This document shows, one piece after another, positions 36,269 to 46,703 of a stretch of DNA of 64,000 nt. Below the pieces are notes generated by a model. That model had not been told where the DNA came from and made no database searches. It saw only the letters and a program-made list of their open reading frames with translations. The DNA is from Leptospiraceae bacterium (GTDB lineage: Bacteria; Spirochaetota; Leptospiria; Leptospirales; Leptospiraceae): contig JADJFV010000036.1 in NCBI GenBank assembly GCA_016708435.1, positions 1 through 64,000 of the forward strand, in the 5' to 3' direction. The position numbers were made by a program, and so were the translations under genes. Position 1 is the first letter of the stretch, and each line of letters begins with the position of its first letter.

Positions 36269-38287
36269 ATGACAGAAAAAGAAGCAAGTGTAGGTAGATG
36301 GCACAAAGAATTTTTTGAGAACATTCACAATTTTGTAAAATCAGGTTTAACAGAAGACGAGGCAAGACATTTACTTGAAAAGTTTCTTTACCTTTCAAGC
36401 ACAACGCCAATGCCACCTGTGATGAATAGCTTTAAGAATCCAGAAGAGTTAGAAACTGTTGGAGTTTATACTGAGAGAGGAGAAAAGGCGCGTGACTTCA
36501 TGATGCAATTTCTTACTCCAATCATGAAAAACTTCAAAGTAGAAGGTTTAGAAAATTTAGAGACCGTAGAAAAACTCATTGGAAAATTTCCAATCACTCT
36601 TATTTCAAATCACTTAAGTCATTTAGATGCACCCGCCATTTTTCAAATGCTCTATGCTTCCGGTCCATTAGGAAAGCACGTTGCCGAACAAATGGTATTT
36701 ATCGCAGGAAGACTTGCCTTCGAGCCTGACTTCACAAGACTCGGACTTTATATGTTTGGGACACTTCTTGTTTGCTCTCAGAAAGATATGGCGGATAATC
36801 CTAGTTTGTCGGATCTTATGACTAAGATCAACATGCGCGCGTTCCGTCAGTCTCAAAAATTGCAGGGAGAAGGAAAAATCATTTCCATATTCCCGGAAGG
36901 AACTAGATCTAGAGATGGAAGACTAATGCCATTCGTGGATACAGTCTATCATTACGTTGCGAATAAGATTGTTTTGCCTATCTCTTTAGAGGGAACAGAC
37001 AAGATTCTACCTACATCCGGATTCTTATTTAATCCGGCTAATGGCAAACTAGTCATCGGCAAACCAGTCATAGTCGGTCACCTTCATTCTAAACACAAAC
37101 TTCCCGTTGATATAGAAGAGATTAAATTCCCGGTTGTAGGCGACAAAAAACAATTCCTAATTGATAACCTCGCCCTACTCGTCGGCTCTAATCTAAGTCG
37201 TCACAAACATGGAACCTATCGTAACCTTTACAACGGTGACGGAATTGGAAAACATAAAAATGATCTCATTCAAATTCCAAAACATCCAGACGAGCATATC
37301 GTTGTAATTGGTTCAAGCAATTCTTCTGTAGCTTTTGCGACTATCGTTTCAAACAAGAATGTATTAGTAACTATATACCATCCCGATAAAGATGTATGTA
37401 AAACTTACAACGAAGAAAGACGGGATTTAGAGCATTATCCGCTCTACAAGCTACCGCCTAATATCGAGTTCTCCGCTGATGAAAGCGTAATCAAAAAAGC
37501 AACCCTATTCATTCAAGGAACCAATCCATGGGACTTCGACAAAGTGTATCCTCATATCATAGATAAACTTAGAAAGAACAAATCCCCAATCGTCAACGTA
37601 ATCAAAGGCTTAACCGATTCACCGAGAGGATTAATCTTACGTGATTTCGAAGAAGTGTATGGCATCGAAAGAGATAGACTTGCTGTTGCCTCCGGTGCGA
37701 GTTACCCCGAACAAATCATTGAAAGAAAGATTTCCGGTTTAGAAATCGCTGCCCGCAACCCAGAAATCATTCCAAGACTAGTAAAACTTTTTACAACAGG
37801 ATATATATTCTCCCGTCAAGCCATTATACCAACTGACGTTTCCGGTGTTCAACTTGGAGGAGCATTAAAAAATATCTATGCGCTTTGCATGGGTCTAGTA
37901 GAAGGATACTTCAAAGAAGTTCTAGGGGGTAATGTGGATAATACTCTATTTCATTTATCCAATCGCTTCTTCAAGGAAATGGTTTCTATCGGAGTAAGAC
38001 TTGGTGGACAGGAGCCAACCTTTAACGGCTTATCAGGATTAACCGACTTTATGCTGGCTTGTTTTGGTTCTGATTCAAGAGATAGACGTTATGGCTATGA
38101 GCTTGTGACCGGTAACATACCGATTAAAATGTCTAACGGCTATCATGGCTTAACCGCTATTCCAAACCTTGTTCAAATGGATATTGAAAAATACCCTGTA
38201 TTAACAAGTGCATACGAAGTAGTCATTGGCAATAAAGACATCAATCAAGCTATCCAACTTCTAGAAAGCAGACTGTCAAGAGTGTAA
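36269..38287 (+). CDS. Fused acyltransferase / glycerol-3-phosphate dehydrogenase
   Basis: Protein of 672 residues joining two phospholipid-synthesis enzymes. The N-terminal half is a glycerophosphate acyltransferase: NHLSHLDAP (the HX4D motif, near residue 115) and FPEGTRSRDG (near residue 211). The C-terminal half resembles NAD-dependent glycerol-3-phosphate dehydrogenase: a nucleotide-binding IVVIGSSNSSVAFA near residue 345, and GGALKNIYALCMGLVEG with the catalytic Lys near residue 530. The glycine-rich loop is not the classical GxGxxG, so NAD binding may be altered. This fusion is characteristic of Leptospira as I recall it. It would make glycerol 3-phosphate and acylate it in one polypeptide. 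The YyaL-like gene follows after seven bases. Confidence 0.88.
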   Translation: MTEKEASVGRWHKEFFENIHNFVKSGLTEDEARHLLEKFLYLSSTTPMPPVMNSFKNPEELETVGVYTERGEKARDFMMQFLTPIMKNFKVEGLENLETVEKLIGKFPITLISNHLSHLDAPAIFQMLYASGPLGKHVAEQMVFIAGRLAFEPDFTRLGLYMFGTLLVCSQKDMADNPSLSDLMTKINMRAFRQSQKLQGEGKIISIFPEGTRSRDGRLMPFVDTVYHYVANKIVLPISLEGTDKILPTSGFLFNPANGKLVIGKPVIVGHLHSKHKLPVDIEEIKFPVVGDKKQFLIDNLALLVGSNLSRHKHGTYRNLYNGDGIGKHKNDLIQIPKHPDEHIVVIGSSNSSVAFATIVSNKNVLVTIYHPDKDVCKTYNEERRDLEHYPLYKLPPNIEFSADESVIKKATLFIQGTNPWDFDKVYPHIIDKLRKNKSPIVNVIKGLTDSPRGLILRDFEEVYGIERDRLAVASGASYPEQIIERKISGLEIAARNPEIIPRLVKLFTTGYIFSRQAIIPTDVSGVQLGGALKNIYALCMGLVEGYFKEVLGGNVDNTLFHLSNRFFKEMVSIGVRLGGQEPTFNGLSGLTDFMLACFGSDSRDRRYGYELVTGNIPIKMSNGYHGLTAIPNLVQMDIEKYPVLTSAYEVVIGNKDINQAIQLLESRLSRV

Positions 38288-38294
38288 TCTTAAT

Positions 38295-40361
38295 ATGAAT
38301 CAAGATCGCAAGCCCAATCGTCTCATCCAGGAAAAAAGCCCTTATCTATTGCAGCACGCTTACAATCCAGTAGACTGGTATCCCTGGGGCGAAGAGGCAT
38401 TTGAAAAAGCAAAGCGAGAGGATAAGATCGTTTTGCTTTCCATTGGGTATGCAACTTGTCATTGGTGTCATGTGATGGAGCGCGAATCGTTTGAAGATGA
38501 GAAGACTGCTGAGATCATGAATCGAGATTTTGTTTGTATCAAAGTAGATAGAGAAGAAAGACCTGATATTGATAAAATCTATATGGACGCGCTTCATGCA
38601 ATGGATCAACAGGGAGGCTGGCCTCTTAATTTATTTCTCACTCCCGCTAAAAAACCAATCGCAGGAGGAACGTATTTTCCACCTGTTCAGAAATATGGAC
38701 GTAAGAGTTTTACAGAAATTTTAGCTGTCATCAAAAATGTTTGGGAAACTAGAAAAGAAGAATTGATTCAATCCTCAGAGGCTATTTCTGATTTTCTCCA
38801 GAAAGAAGACTTTGCGGCTAAAGCAGATTTAACGCTACCAGACGATTCTGCTTTTGAAGCAGGGTTTAGTATGTATGATAAATTCTTCGACGAGACTTAC
38901 TATGGCTTCAAGACAAACATGGTAAATAAGTTTCCCCCTAGTATGGGTCTTTCTTATCTTCTTGGCTATTACAAAAGAGCAAAGAATCAAAAGGCTCTTA
39001 TGATGGTTGAGACAACTCTTCTCGCTATGAAGAAAGGAGGTATCTACGATCAAATCGGTGGAGGAATTAGCCGTTATGCGACAGACCAGAGATGGCTCGT
39101 CCCTCATTTTGAAAAGATGCTCTATGACAATTCTCTTTTTATCCAAGCGCTTACTGAGTGTTATCTGGTTACTGACAAGAATTTCTACAAAGATGCAGTC
39201 TATGATATTGTAGGTTACATTCGTCGTGATATGAGTTTAGACGATGGCGGAATTGCCTGTGCAGAGGATGCAGACAGTGAAGGGGAAGAAGGAAAATTCT
39301 ATATCTGGAGTCTAGATGAATTTCGTTCTATCTGTAGAAAAGATTCATCTATATTAGAAAAGTTCTGGGACGTTACCGAAGAGGGAAACTTTGAAGGACA
39401 TTCTATTTTAAATGAATCCTTTCATTTGGAATTTGAAAAAGAAAATAACCTTAACCCAAAAGAGTTTCAATTACTAATAGATAAAAATAAGAAAAAGCTT
39501 TTAGAAATTAGATCGAAACGAATTCGTCCTTTGAGAGATGATAAAGTATTAACCTCCTGGAATTGTCTATACTTGCGCGCCCTAGCCTATTCCTCTATTG
39601 CATTTCAAGACAAATCGCTATTAGACGATGCTATTCGTATATACGAATTCATACAGAATAAACTATTCAACGAAAATTGTAGGCTTTTAAGACGTTATCG
39701 AAATGGAGAATCTAGATTCTTTGCCTATCTTACGGATTATGCAGAGTTGGCGCTTGCTTGTATTTATTTATACAAAGCCACTTACGATTCCAAGTATATA
39801 AAATCTGCTCATGCGATGACAGAAGAAACCATTCGGCTCTTTCGCTCTCCAAACGGACCTTTCTATGATACGGGAAGTGATGGAGAAGAATTAATTCGTA
39901 GATCTATAGACGGATACGACGGAGTAGAGCCATCGGGTAATAGCTCTATGGCGCATGTTCTAAACCAATTAGCCTCTCTCGGAATTGAAACTTCTCGCTA
40001 TGAAGATATTGCAAATTCAATCTATAGGTATTTTTCAGAAGACTTAAATACACGAGCGATAAGTTATCCTTCTATGCTTTCTGCCTATTTGTATACAAAA
40101 AGTTCTCCCAAACAAATTGTAGTCCTTGCGGATAAAGATAACTCGGAGGCAAAAGAGATTTTAAAATTTCTAGAAACAGAATATCTACCCGACGCATTCA
40201 TAGTATTTGCCACAAAGGAAAATATCTCCGAGCTAGAAAGGATACTTCCTGTCCTCAAAGGGAAAACTTCTGATAAACCGCTAGCCATCTTTGTCTGTCA
40301 AAACCAAACCTGCGACTTACCAATATTTACCCTTGAAGCTTTAAAAGAGAAGCTAATATAA
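38295..40361 (+). CDS. Thioredoxin-fold DUF255 protein (YyaL/SPATA20 family)
   Basis: Protein of 688 residues, typical for the family. The N-terminal thioredoxin-like domain carries the signature YATCHWCHVMERESFED near residue 55, then DREERPDIDKIYMDA and GGWPLNLFLTP. The rest is an alpha/alpha barrel resembling N-acylglucosamine 2-epimerases, with an HFEKMLYDN block and DADSEGEEGKFYIW. The biochemical activity of this widespread family is poorly defined; a redox or sugar-modifying role is inferred. It follows the acyltransferase fusion by seven bases, so they are likely co-transcribed. Confidence 0.9.
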   Translation: MNQDRKPNRLIQEKSPYLLQHAYNPVDWYPWGEEAFEKAKREDKIVLLSIGYATCHWCHVMERESFEDEKTAEIMNRDFVCIKVDREERPDIDKIYMDALHAMDQQGGWPLNLFLTPAKKPIAGGTYFPPVQKYGRKSFTEILAVIKNVWETRKEELIQSSEAISDFLQKEDFAAKADLTLPDDSAFEAGFSMYDKFFDETYYGFKTNMVNKFPPSMGLSYLLGYYKRAKNQKALMMVETTLLAMKKGGIYDQIGGGISRYATDQRWLVPHFEKMLYDNSLFIQALTECYLVTDKNFYKDAVYDIVGYIRRDMSLDDGGIACAEDADSEGEEGKFYIWSLDEFRSICRKDSSILEKFWDVTEEGNFEGHSILNESFHLEFEKENNLNPKEFQLLIDKNKKKLLEIRSKRIRPLRDDKVLTSWNCLYLRALAYSSIAFQDKSLLDDAIRIYEFIQNKLFNENCRLLRRYRNGESRFFAYLTDYAELALACIYLYKATYDSKYIKSAHAMTEETIRLFRSPNGPFYDTGSDGEELIRRSIDGYDGVEPSGNSSMAHVLNQLASLGIETSRYEDIANSIYRYFSEDLNTRAISYPSMLSAYLYTKSSPKQIVVLADKDNSEAKEILKFLETEYLPDAFIVFATKENISELERILPVLKGKTSDKPLAIFVCQNQTCDLPIFTLEALKEKLI

Positions 40362-40396
40362 CTCGGGGGTGACATTTTCCGAAGGTCTATTCTTCT

Positions 40397-41551
40397 CTAC
40401 ACCTTTGGCAGGTCTTCTCGCCCGTCCGAGTGAATGGCAAATCGTCCTTTGCCTCTAGGATGGACTGGCTCGGAAGATTGCCAAGACCAACCACCGAATT
40501 GAGTCGATTGAAAGTCTCTAAATGCTTCTTGAATTTCTTGTGTTGTATTCATTACAAAAGGACCATATTGAACGACCGGTTCTTCAATAGGCTTAGCCTG
40601 TAGAAGTAAAAAGCGCGATTCTGCTTCTCCATTTTGGATGAGTATGTCTTCCTCAGAAACCAATTCAAGACTATGATAAGAAGGAATTTCTTTTTCATCG
40701 ATTACAACTGTTTGTCCTCGATAGAAGTAAAGACTTCTATTGACTCCAGCATTAGAAGCAGGTAATATCCATTTGGCGCCAGCTTCCATTTTTATCACCC
40801 ATATCGCAAGAGAGTTCTTCGGGTCTGACCCCCATGAATCAGGTGGAGGGGGTGGAGGTTGTAAGCCGCCTAATTTTCCGGCGATGATATCTACTTCTGT
40901 GTATTTTCCATTTTCATCTTTCGACTTATACTTGGGAATCGACTCATTCCAGAGCATTGTAAAATGAGGCTTCACAAACTTATTCGCTTTCGGTAGATTC
41001 AACCAGATTTGAAAGAGTTCAAGCTTATTAGGCTTATCCTCATTTACCAGGGGAAACATTTCTGCATGTTGAACTCCCGCTCCTGCTGTCATCCACTGCA
41101 CATCTCCTGCCGAATAACGTCCCACTGCTCCCATAGAATCAGAATGATCTACAAAGCCAGACTGCACAACGGTTACTGTCTCGAAACCGCGATGAGGGTG
41201 ATTCGGAAATCCTGGAATCTTTTCTCCATGATACATTCTCCATCCATCCTTTACTTGAAAGTCCTGTCCTATATTACGTCCTGCTAATGTAGATTTTTCG
41301 GGTCCCATAGAAGAATTTCCCTTTGGATAAAAGTCTTCATGGTGGACACAAAACAAAAATGGATCTATAGTCTCCCATTGAAATCCCATTCGCTTAACAC
41401 TTTTAATCATCTGTTTACTCATACTTATCCCCTGCCCTGTAATTTCTTTATCGGATTTACCCTTCTTTCCAAATAGCTTAAATAATAAAACAGGTAAAGA
41501 GAGTGATGCGAGTCCAATCATTTTTTTTAAGAATTCTTTTCTGGTTTTCAT
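40397..41551 (-). CDS. Pirin-family protein with an export-like N terminus
   Basis: Protein of about 384 residues in a double-stranded beta-helix (cupin) fold. The pirin signature FPNHPHRGFETVTVVQSG lies near residue 108, with metal-ligand His residues and a later MTAGAGVQHAEM. Pirins bind iron and many are quercetinases. This protein is longer than usual and starts MKTRKEFLKKMIGLASLSLP, a membrane or signal segment, unusual for pirins; it may be anchored or exported. A polyproline run (QPPPPPPDSWG) interrupts the middle. ATG 41551 is favoured over an in-frame codon at 41575. Confidence 0.85.
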   Translation of the reverse strand: MKTRKEFLKKMIGLASLSLPVLLFKLFGKKGKSDKEITGQGISMSKQMIKSVKRMGFQWETIDPFLFCVHHEDFYPKGNSSMGPEKSTLAGRNIGQDFQVKDGWRMYHGEKIPGFPNHPHRGFETVTVVQSGFVDHSDSMGAVGRYSAGDVQWMTAGAGVQHAEMFPLVNEDKPNKLELFQIWLNLPKANKFVKPHFTMLWNESIPKYKSKDENGKYTEVDIIAGKLGGLQPPPPPPDSWGSDPKNSLAIWVIKMEAGAKWILPASNAGVNRSLYFYRGQTVVIDEKEIPSYHSLELVSEEDILIQNGEAESRFLLLQAKPIEEPVVQYGPFVMNTTQEIQEAFRDFQSTQFGGWSWQSSEPVHPRGKGRFAIHSDGREDLPKV

Positions 41552-41624
41552 TATCTTTAGTCTCTCGAAACTCAATAATTTTTATTGCAAAATTTCATGC
41601 TTTCGAATGTTGAATAAATATGAC

Positions 41625-43752
41625 ATGAAAAAACTTGCTCCCATATTAATTTTCTTATTTTTCACAATCAATTGTTTGAAAGCAAAAAAATCTCCCTTCG
41701 ATATCTCAAGCCCTAGTGGTCTTTTCGGAGTAGGTATCCTTACTAGTGGAAATGGAATTAACAAAAGCAATGGTAGTGGGTCTAATACCAACGAACAGAA
41801 TACAGAAGTTCCTAGCTTTACTGTTTCTGGTAGCATTAGCGGATTTACACAAGGCTCTATGACTTTATCTAATAACGGGAAAGATGAATCCAATCTAAAC
41901 CCTACAAACACCTATTCATTTAAAGTTCAAAAAGATAGTTCATTCAATATAATTATAAAATCAAACCCCTCTGGCTTTGTCTGCTCTATTATAAATGCCT
42001 CTGGTATCGCTACTGCAAACGTAACCAATGCAAATATAACCTGCTTACAAATAACAACACCCAAATTAGTTTATAGTCCGGGCAACTGGAATGACTATGT
42101 AAAAAATGATGGGACAGATAGGCTAACAGCAAGTAGTTCCACATGCGATGGAACTGAAACTGGAAATTACTACCAGTCTTGTATTCATGCTGGCGAGATT
42201 CGCAAAATTGAAATTCCAAATAAATCTTCTTGCACAGGTCTCACTATAGCGGATAACGCTTCCTCTGGTGGAGCACTCAATTGGATATGCAAAGAAGACA
42301 GTGCAAATAACCAGCTCGTAATTTACTCTACTAACTTGCGAAAAGGGAAATATTTATCAGACCTAATCGACTGGTCACTTTCTATCCCATGAAAACAAAA
42401 CTTTATTGAAATTAAGTCTTAACAGAGAGAGCAACCACTTGATTTGAATCGACAACCTCAAACTGACTGGAACTACAGCCAGGAATTATACATATCACAA
42501 CCTTCGCTTGCTTTTCCTCGCCGCATACACACATCTATCCGACTATCTTAGCTGGATGAGCTACTATCAAGCGTTAGACATTTTAAACTTAATAATCCAG
42601 CTATTGCATTATCTGGGCAAAAGAATTTAATCGAAGATGTCAAGGTCATGAATGGGAAACATCAGGGCATTGCATTGAATACGACTGCTACAAATAATCT
42701 AATTATTAATTCTACTTCCGCAAATAACGCCTTCAACGGAATTTACTTAAATAGTTCAGGAACAAGTAATTTTTTCTGAATACAGTTCCTGTATCGTAAT
42801 GGTTCCGAGAGGAATCTTTGCATATCACTCAGGATCAAATGACAATCACTTCAATGAATTTAACTATCATCATACATTAATAAAGAAGGTGGTCTTATGT
42901 TTTTTACTAACTTCAATAAAAATTTTATAATCAATCATTCTTTCATTAAACAATGCTAACTTTGGATTAGAAAATTCAGGTTCAAATAACAATACCATAT
43001 ACAATCAAATCAGTTCCAATAACAATACTTCAGCTATTTCACCGCAACTTGTTTCAACGACTGCGTCCTATTCGGGCAATGTCTTTACTGGATTATTTAA
43101 AGTGTCGGGCTTAAACAATATCGCCTGTAATGCGTTAGGCACTCCGGCTGGAATTGGTTTTACAAATACCTGTGCTCAAGAAGGTGCGTCTGATTTCGTT
43201 TCAAGTTTTAGTATAGATGTATTAACAGGAATTCTAGCGGGTAACGGTGGTAAGTCTTCATCCGATTCCGCCAATTCTAGTTTCGCTACTGGAACTGCAA
43301 CTTATTCTACTACTTTAAATTGGAATAGCTTTGAAAATAACTTTCGCTTCATAGGAAAAGCAGGCGGCGCATTTCCTGATTTAACTAACACACAAAGAGG
43401 ACATTGCATCACAGGGGACACTTGCCAAATCTGGGATGCATCTTTAAAACAATCTGACACTATTGCGCGTAACGTCAATTCTTGCCCCACTAGCTCTTCT
43501 ACAATCACACATAATTCCATTACTTTTTTAAGAGGCGCTTATGAAATCTTAGGAGATTTTATTGGCGACGAAGATGGTCTTTGTGAATCCAATGAATCCT
43601 GCATCTACACACCAAACATCGGAGCCTACCAGGGGCATGGTAGTATTATCCCCGCGTCACAGGTCACAAGCTCTACTAATAAATGTAACGATCTAACCAC
43701 AGGCACAATTTCAAATGTAAAGCTTTATAAGTTTGAGACAAACGGGTATTAA
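41625..43752 (+). pseudogene. Beta-helix surface lipoprotein of Leptospira type, multiply frameshifted
   Basis: The first frame (41625-42392) starts with a signal peptide and lipobox TINC (Cys near residue 17), a Ser/Asn-rich linker and an FTVSGSISGFTQGSMTLSNN domain. The last frame (about 42960-43752, listed from 43102 by its first start) ends SCIYTPNIGAYQGHGS, a C-terminal signature I recall from a Leptospira surface family. Between them short pieces such as HQGIALNTTATNNLIINSTS and RGIFAYHSGSNDNHFNEFN lie in different frames, consistent with a right-handed beta-helix body broken by several indels. Either a decayed gene or a run of sequence errors; the number of shifts favours decay. Confidence 0.7.
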
Positions 43753-43886
43753 TCCCTATCAACGCTAAGCAAATCGAAACATATAGGTAGTTTCCCTATA
43801 TGCGGATTCTCCCTATAGACAAGCCTCCTTTTTCTTGCTAGAATAACCGTATTACTAAAACTGAGAAGTATAAACGAAATGTTACC

Positions 43887-44144
43887 TTGGCAAAGCATTC
43901 GGACTACACTGCAATTGTATTGGATGATAAAATAAAGGCTGAATTTATTAGTCAAAACAAACCAATTCCATCGACCAATTTTGCTATTCAATCCAAATTT
44001 TCCCATGGAGTCTTAAAGCTATTAATCGTAGATTTAGAAACAGGAGAAATTCTCAGTTACGGCAAAACCGAATTATCCGATGAAAAGGAAATGCCTATAC
44101 AATTCGAAAGAGTAATTGAGGAACAACTCCTTAGATACAGATAA
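43887..44144 (+). CDS. Hypothetical protein, 85 residues
   Basis: Small cytoplasmic protein with alternating strand pattern (TAIVLDDKIKAEFIS, GVLKLLIVDLETGEILSYGK). It may start at TTG 43887; no ATG is available in frame, and the region upstream lacks a clear ribosome site, so the 5' end is uncertain. No family is recognised. A frame on the opposite strand overlaps it but looks less protein-like. Confidence 0.4.
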   Translation: MAKHSDYTAIVLDDKIKAEFISQNKPIPSTNFAIQSKFSHGVLKLLIVDLETGEILSYGKTELSDEKEMPIQFERVIEEQLLRYR

Positions 44145-44255
44145 CTTATTCTTTAATTCTTGTTTATGAAATTTTTACTATACTTTTTTTCTGTTCCTTT
44201 CATCTTGAAAAATGACAACTCTCTCAACGCCACGTTTAATAAGGAAGAATAGAAA

Positions 44256-45392
44256 ATGGAAACATACCTCGATTTATATAAAAGACTAAGACCTGTTCTC
44301 CAAAGGTTAGACAAAGAAAGAGAGAGAAAATTATTCTTTGTAATTCCTATTTCTATAGTGTGCCTGTTTCTCTATTTGTGCGCGATCGGTTTCGTTGACA
44401 TATTCATATTTGGAGACGAATCATTAAGACCAGATAATTTCTTTTTCATGCTATTTATTCAGATAATCTATTATATACCCTTGATAGGCTGTGCTTGGCT
44501 TTACTCAAAATTGAAGGAATATATGGGTGAATACGAAAAACGATTTAAGACCAATATCATTAAGCCGATTCTTTCATCCATTGCGGATAATGTAAACTAT
44601 AGGCCAGATGATAAATTCAAATCTAAGGATGAACTTGAGGATAGCGAATTTATATCCGAAAGACCAAGTAGGATTGATGGAGAGGATTTAGTAGAAGGAA
44701 ATATAGAGGGAATTAAATTTGCTTTCTCCGAAATTTACGCAGTTAAAAATACCAAAACATCGAACGGTAAGACGAGTGAGGAAACTTTATTGGATGGAGT
44801 TTTTTTTATAGGAACATTTCCGAAAGCAATCGCTTCTACTATTAACATTAGCGGTAAGAGTCATATTCTAAAGCCAATAAGTTCTGGTCTATTCAGCCCA
44901 GTAGTAATACTCTGTGCTTTTATTTTGGGAGTTATTTTTTTTCTAAATGTAATTCCTCCTGAAACTATTATTAGTTTTCTTAAGAAGCGCTTCTTATTAT
45001 TTTTTTTCATATTCCCTCTATTGATTTTTCTATTTCTTTCTGTCGCAAGAAAATATAAAACGATAACACCTAACAGTAGATTAACCCAATTAAACAAAGG
45101 AAGTCTATATCTAAAAGAAAATTATAGAGTTTATGCTGATTCTCCAAGTGATGTTGATCGTATTTTAACTAAGGAAGTGCAATCTGCCTTAGTTTCATTC
45201 CAGAAAAAAACCTTAACCTCTGCAACCATTCATATCAGAAACGAAATGGTTTATATCTTTATCCCTAACGGTTTCAATATTTTTGAACCAAAATGGTTTA
45301 GAAAAAATACTGACCCAAAGGTGATTCAAGAATCCTATGATCTCATGCGGGGATTTCGGGATATAATCGTGACGTTGAAATCTACTATTTAA
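44256..45392 (+). CDS. DUF3137-family membrane protein
   Basis: Protein of 378 residues. Two membrane helices lie near the N terminus (about 26-48 and 60-82) and two more at about 215-262. The middle soluble part has the DUF3137 pattern: EGNIEGIKFAFSEIYAVKNT, then LLDGVFFIGTFPKA. The C-terminal part (RVYADSPSDVDRILTKEVQS and the following IHIRNEMVYIFIP) completes the family layout. Function is unknown. A ribosome site (AAGGAAG) precedes the ATG. Single gene. Confidence 0.8.
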   Translation: METYLDLYKRLRPVLQRLDKERERKLFFVIPISIVCLFLYLCAIGFVDIFIFGDESLRPDNFFFMLFIQIIYYIPLIGCAWLYSKLKEYMGEYEKRFKTNIIKPILSSIADNVNYRPDDKFKSKDELEDSEFISERPSRIDGEDLVEGNIEGIKFAFSEIYAVKNTKTSNGKTSEETLLDGVFFIGTFPKAIASTINISGKSHILKPISSGLFSPVVILCAFILGVIFFLNVIPPETIISFLKKRFLLFFFIFPLLIFLFLSVARKYKTITPNSRLTQLNKGSLYLKENYRVYADSPSDVDRILTKEVQSALVSFQKKTLTSATIHIRNEMVYIFIPNGFNIFEPKWFRKNTDPKVIQESYDLMRGFRDIIVTLKSTI

Positions 45393-45398
45393 GGCTAA

Positions 45399-45878
45399 TT
45401 ACTCTTTGTCCCTTTGCGACTTTTGTTGACTGGTAACACCAATCGAAAGAAAATGAGCTGTATGCATAAAATACTTCATCATCCTCTCGGCTGAATCGGG
45501 ATCAATCTCTTTAGTCTCTTCTACAGCAGCCTTCATATGAAGCAACCATCGATTAGCCGCTTTCTCAGACATATTAAATGGCATATGCCTACCAATGAGA
45601 GCGGGATGACCTTTTCTTTTAGAAAAATACATAGGTCCACCCATTCTCTGCATAAAGAACTCAGCCTGATTCTCTATTGCCTCTTCCATACTTTTATTCT
45701 TAAAAATATTCTGAAACCATTTCTCTTTGTCGTTATAAACCTTTGTATAAAAAGTTCTACTTAATTTCCAAAAGGTTTCTTCTCCAAGTCTTTCGTAGAG
45801 GTTCACCTCATCAATTCGCATTGCTTCTTCCATCGTGAGTCCGGTTCTTTCTTCTATGAGTTCATCTAAGTCTTTCAT
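45399..45878 (-). CDS. Group II (trHbO-like) truncated haemoglobin
   Basis: Protein of 159 residues in the truncated globin fold. LYERLGEETFWKLSRTFYTK covers helices A-B, FFMQRMGGPMYFSKRKGHPAL the E-F region, and RHMPFNMSEKAANRWLLHM carries the proximal His region and the Trp at G8 typical of group II. Such proteins bind O2 or NO and protect against nitrosative or oxidative stress. It has an N-terminal extension of about 25 residues. The gene converges on DUF3137 (six bases apart). Confidence 0.8.
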   Translation of the reverse strand: MKDLDELIEERTGLTMEEAMRIDEVNLYERLGEETFWKLSRTFYTKVYNDKEKWFQNIFKNKSMEEAIENQAEFFMQRMGGPMYFSKRKGHPALIGRHMPFNMSEKAANRWLLHMKAAVEETKEIDPDSAERMMKYFMHTAHFLSIGVTSQQKSQRDKE

Positions 45879-45941
45879 GTTTTACCTAATTTTTTATGTA
45901 AAAAAATTTTAGCGAAGTAATTAAATTTATAAATTCGTTTT

Positions 45942-46349
45942 TTATTTCATTGTAGGAGCTTTTAATAATAATTCTCCCATAAGTTCTGATACAATCCATT
46001 CTTCAGAAATCTTTTCGTTTTCGAAATGACTAACTATCATTTCAGTCCACTTTACCTTTTTTCCGCTTGCTGGAATTCTTTTCATATTTTTGCTGTTCTT
46101 ACCGCTTAAAGTTCTTTGCCAAGTTATTGTATTAGAAGATTCATTTAAAAATTCAATTTTAACAACTTTAATATCTGAAAATGCAGAACGAAGCTGTTTA
46201 AAAAATGTTTTAATGAAAACATGTCCTTTGTATTCTCTCGCCCCTGCATGGGCAACATAATTCACTGCAAATACTTTCTCTACAACATCCAATTTACCAT
46301 CTTCAAAGAGTTGGCTAACTGCTAGCTTAATCATTTGTTCTTTGTTCAT
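45942..46349 (-). CDS. SnoaL-like ester cyclase family protein
   Basis: Protein of 135 residues in the alpha+beta cone (NTF2-like) fold of SnoaL and related ester cyclases. It opens VSQLFEDGKLDVVEKVFAVN and YVAHAGAREYKGHVFIKTFF, then LRSAFSDIKVVKIEF and a WQRTLSGKNSKNMKRIPASG loop, common to the family. Many members have no assigned substrate. A 109-bp block upstream (46436-46544) is duplicated ahead of the cyclase at 49194-50546, so the two genes may share regulation. Confidence 0.75.
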   Translation of the reverse strand: MNKEQMIKLAVSQLFEDGKLDVVEKVFAVNYVAHAGAREYKGHVFIKTFFKQLRSAFSDIKVVKIEFLNESSNTITWQRTLSGKNSKNMKRIPASGKKVKWTEMIVSHFENEKISEEWIVSELMGELLLKAPTMK

Positions 46350-46435
46350 AATAATACCCTTTTACTTATTGGCTCTCTATTAAACTCTTCTCCAATATAT
46401 TTTCCAACATCTCTATTGTCAAATTGGTTCCTTTG

Positions 46436-46544
46436 TCTTTCTAGGAATTTGTATTCAACTTCTCGATAATTCTATCTCCTTCTATCCCACAAAGTTAAAA
46501 GCCTAAATACCACTTCTCGCAAATAAGTTCCACTATTTTTCTAC
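46436..46544 (-). repeat. 109-bp duplicated upstream block, copy 1
   Basis: Matches 50565-50672 over its full length, with near-identity in the TATCCCACAAAGTTAAAAGC and AATACCACTTCTCGCAAATA parts. It lies 88-195 bases upstream of the SnoaL-like start, on the side where a promoter would be. The rest of 46350-46703 holds no gene. Confidence 0.7.
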
Positions 46545-46703
46545 GTCAACAGCAAAAACCTAGAAGATAAACATCTTACGGCTAATCTATGTTAAACTCT
46601 TTAGTGCGCTTTTTACGCTAAGGACAGGAAATATTTCACGCTAAGACTTTCTTTTTTTCTTCGCGACTTAGCGCACTCGAGTATAATTCATTGAGTTATC
46701 CGA

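Noticed and set aside
43749..44006. 85-codon minus-strand frame opposite 43887-44144
   Set aside because: Composition is unlike a protein and no start signal was found; the plus-strand frame is somewhat better.
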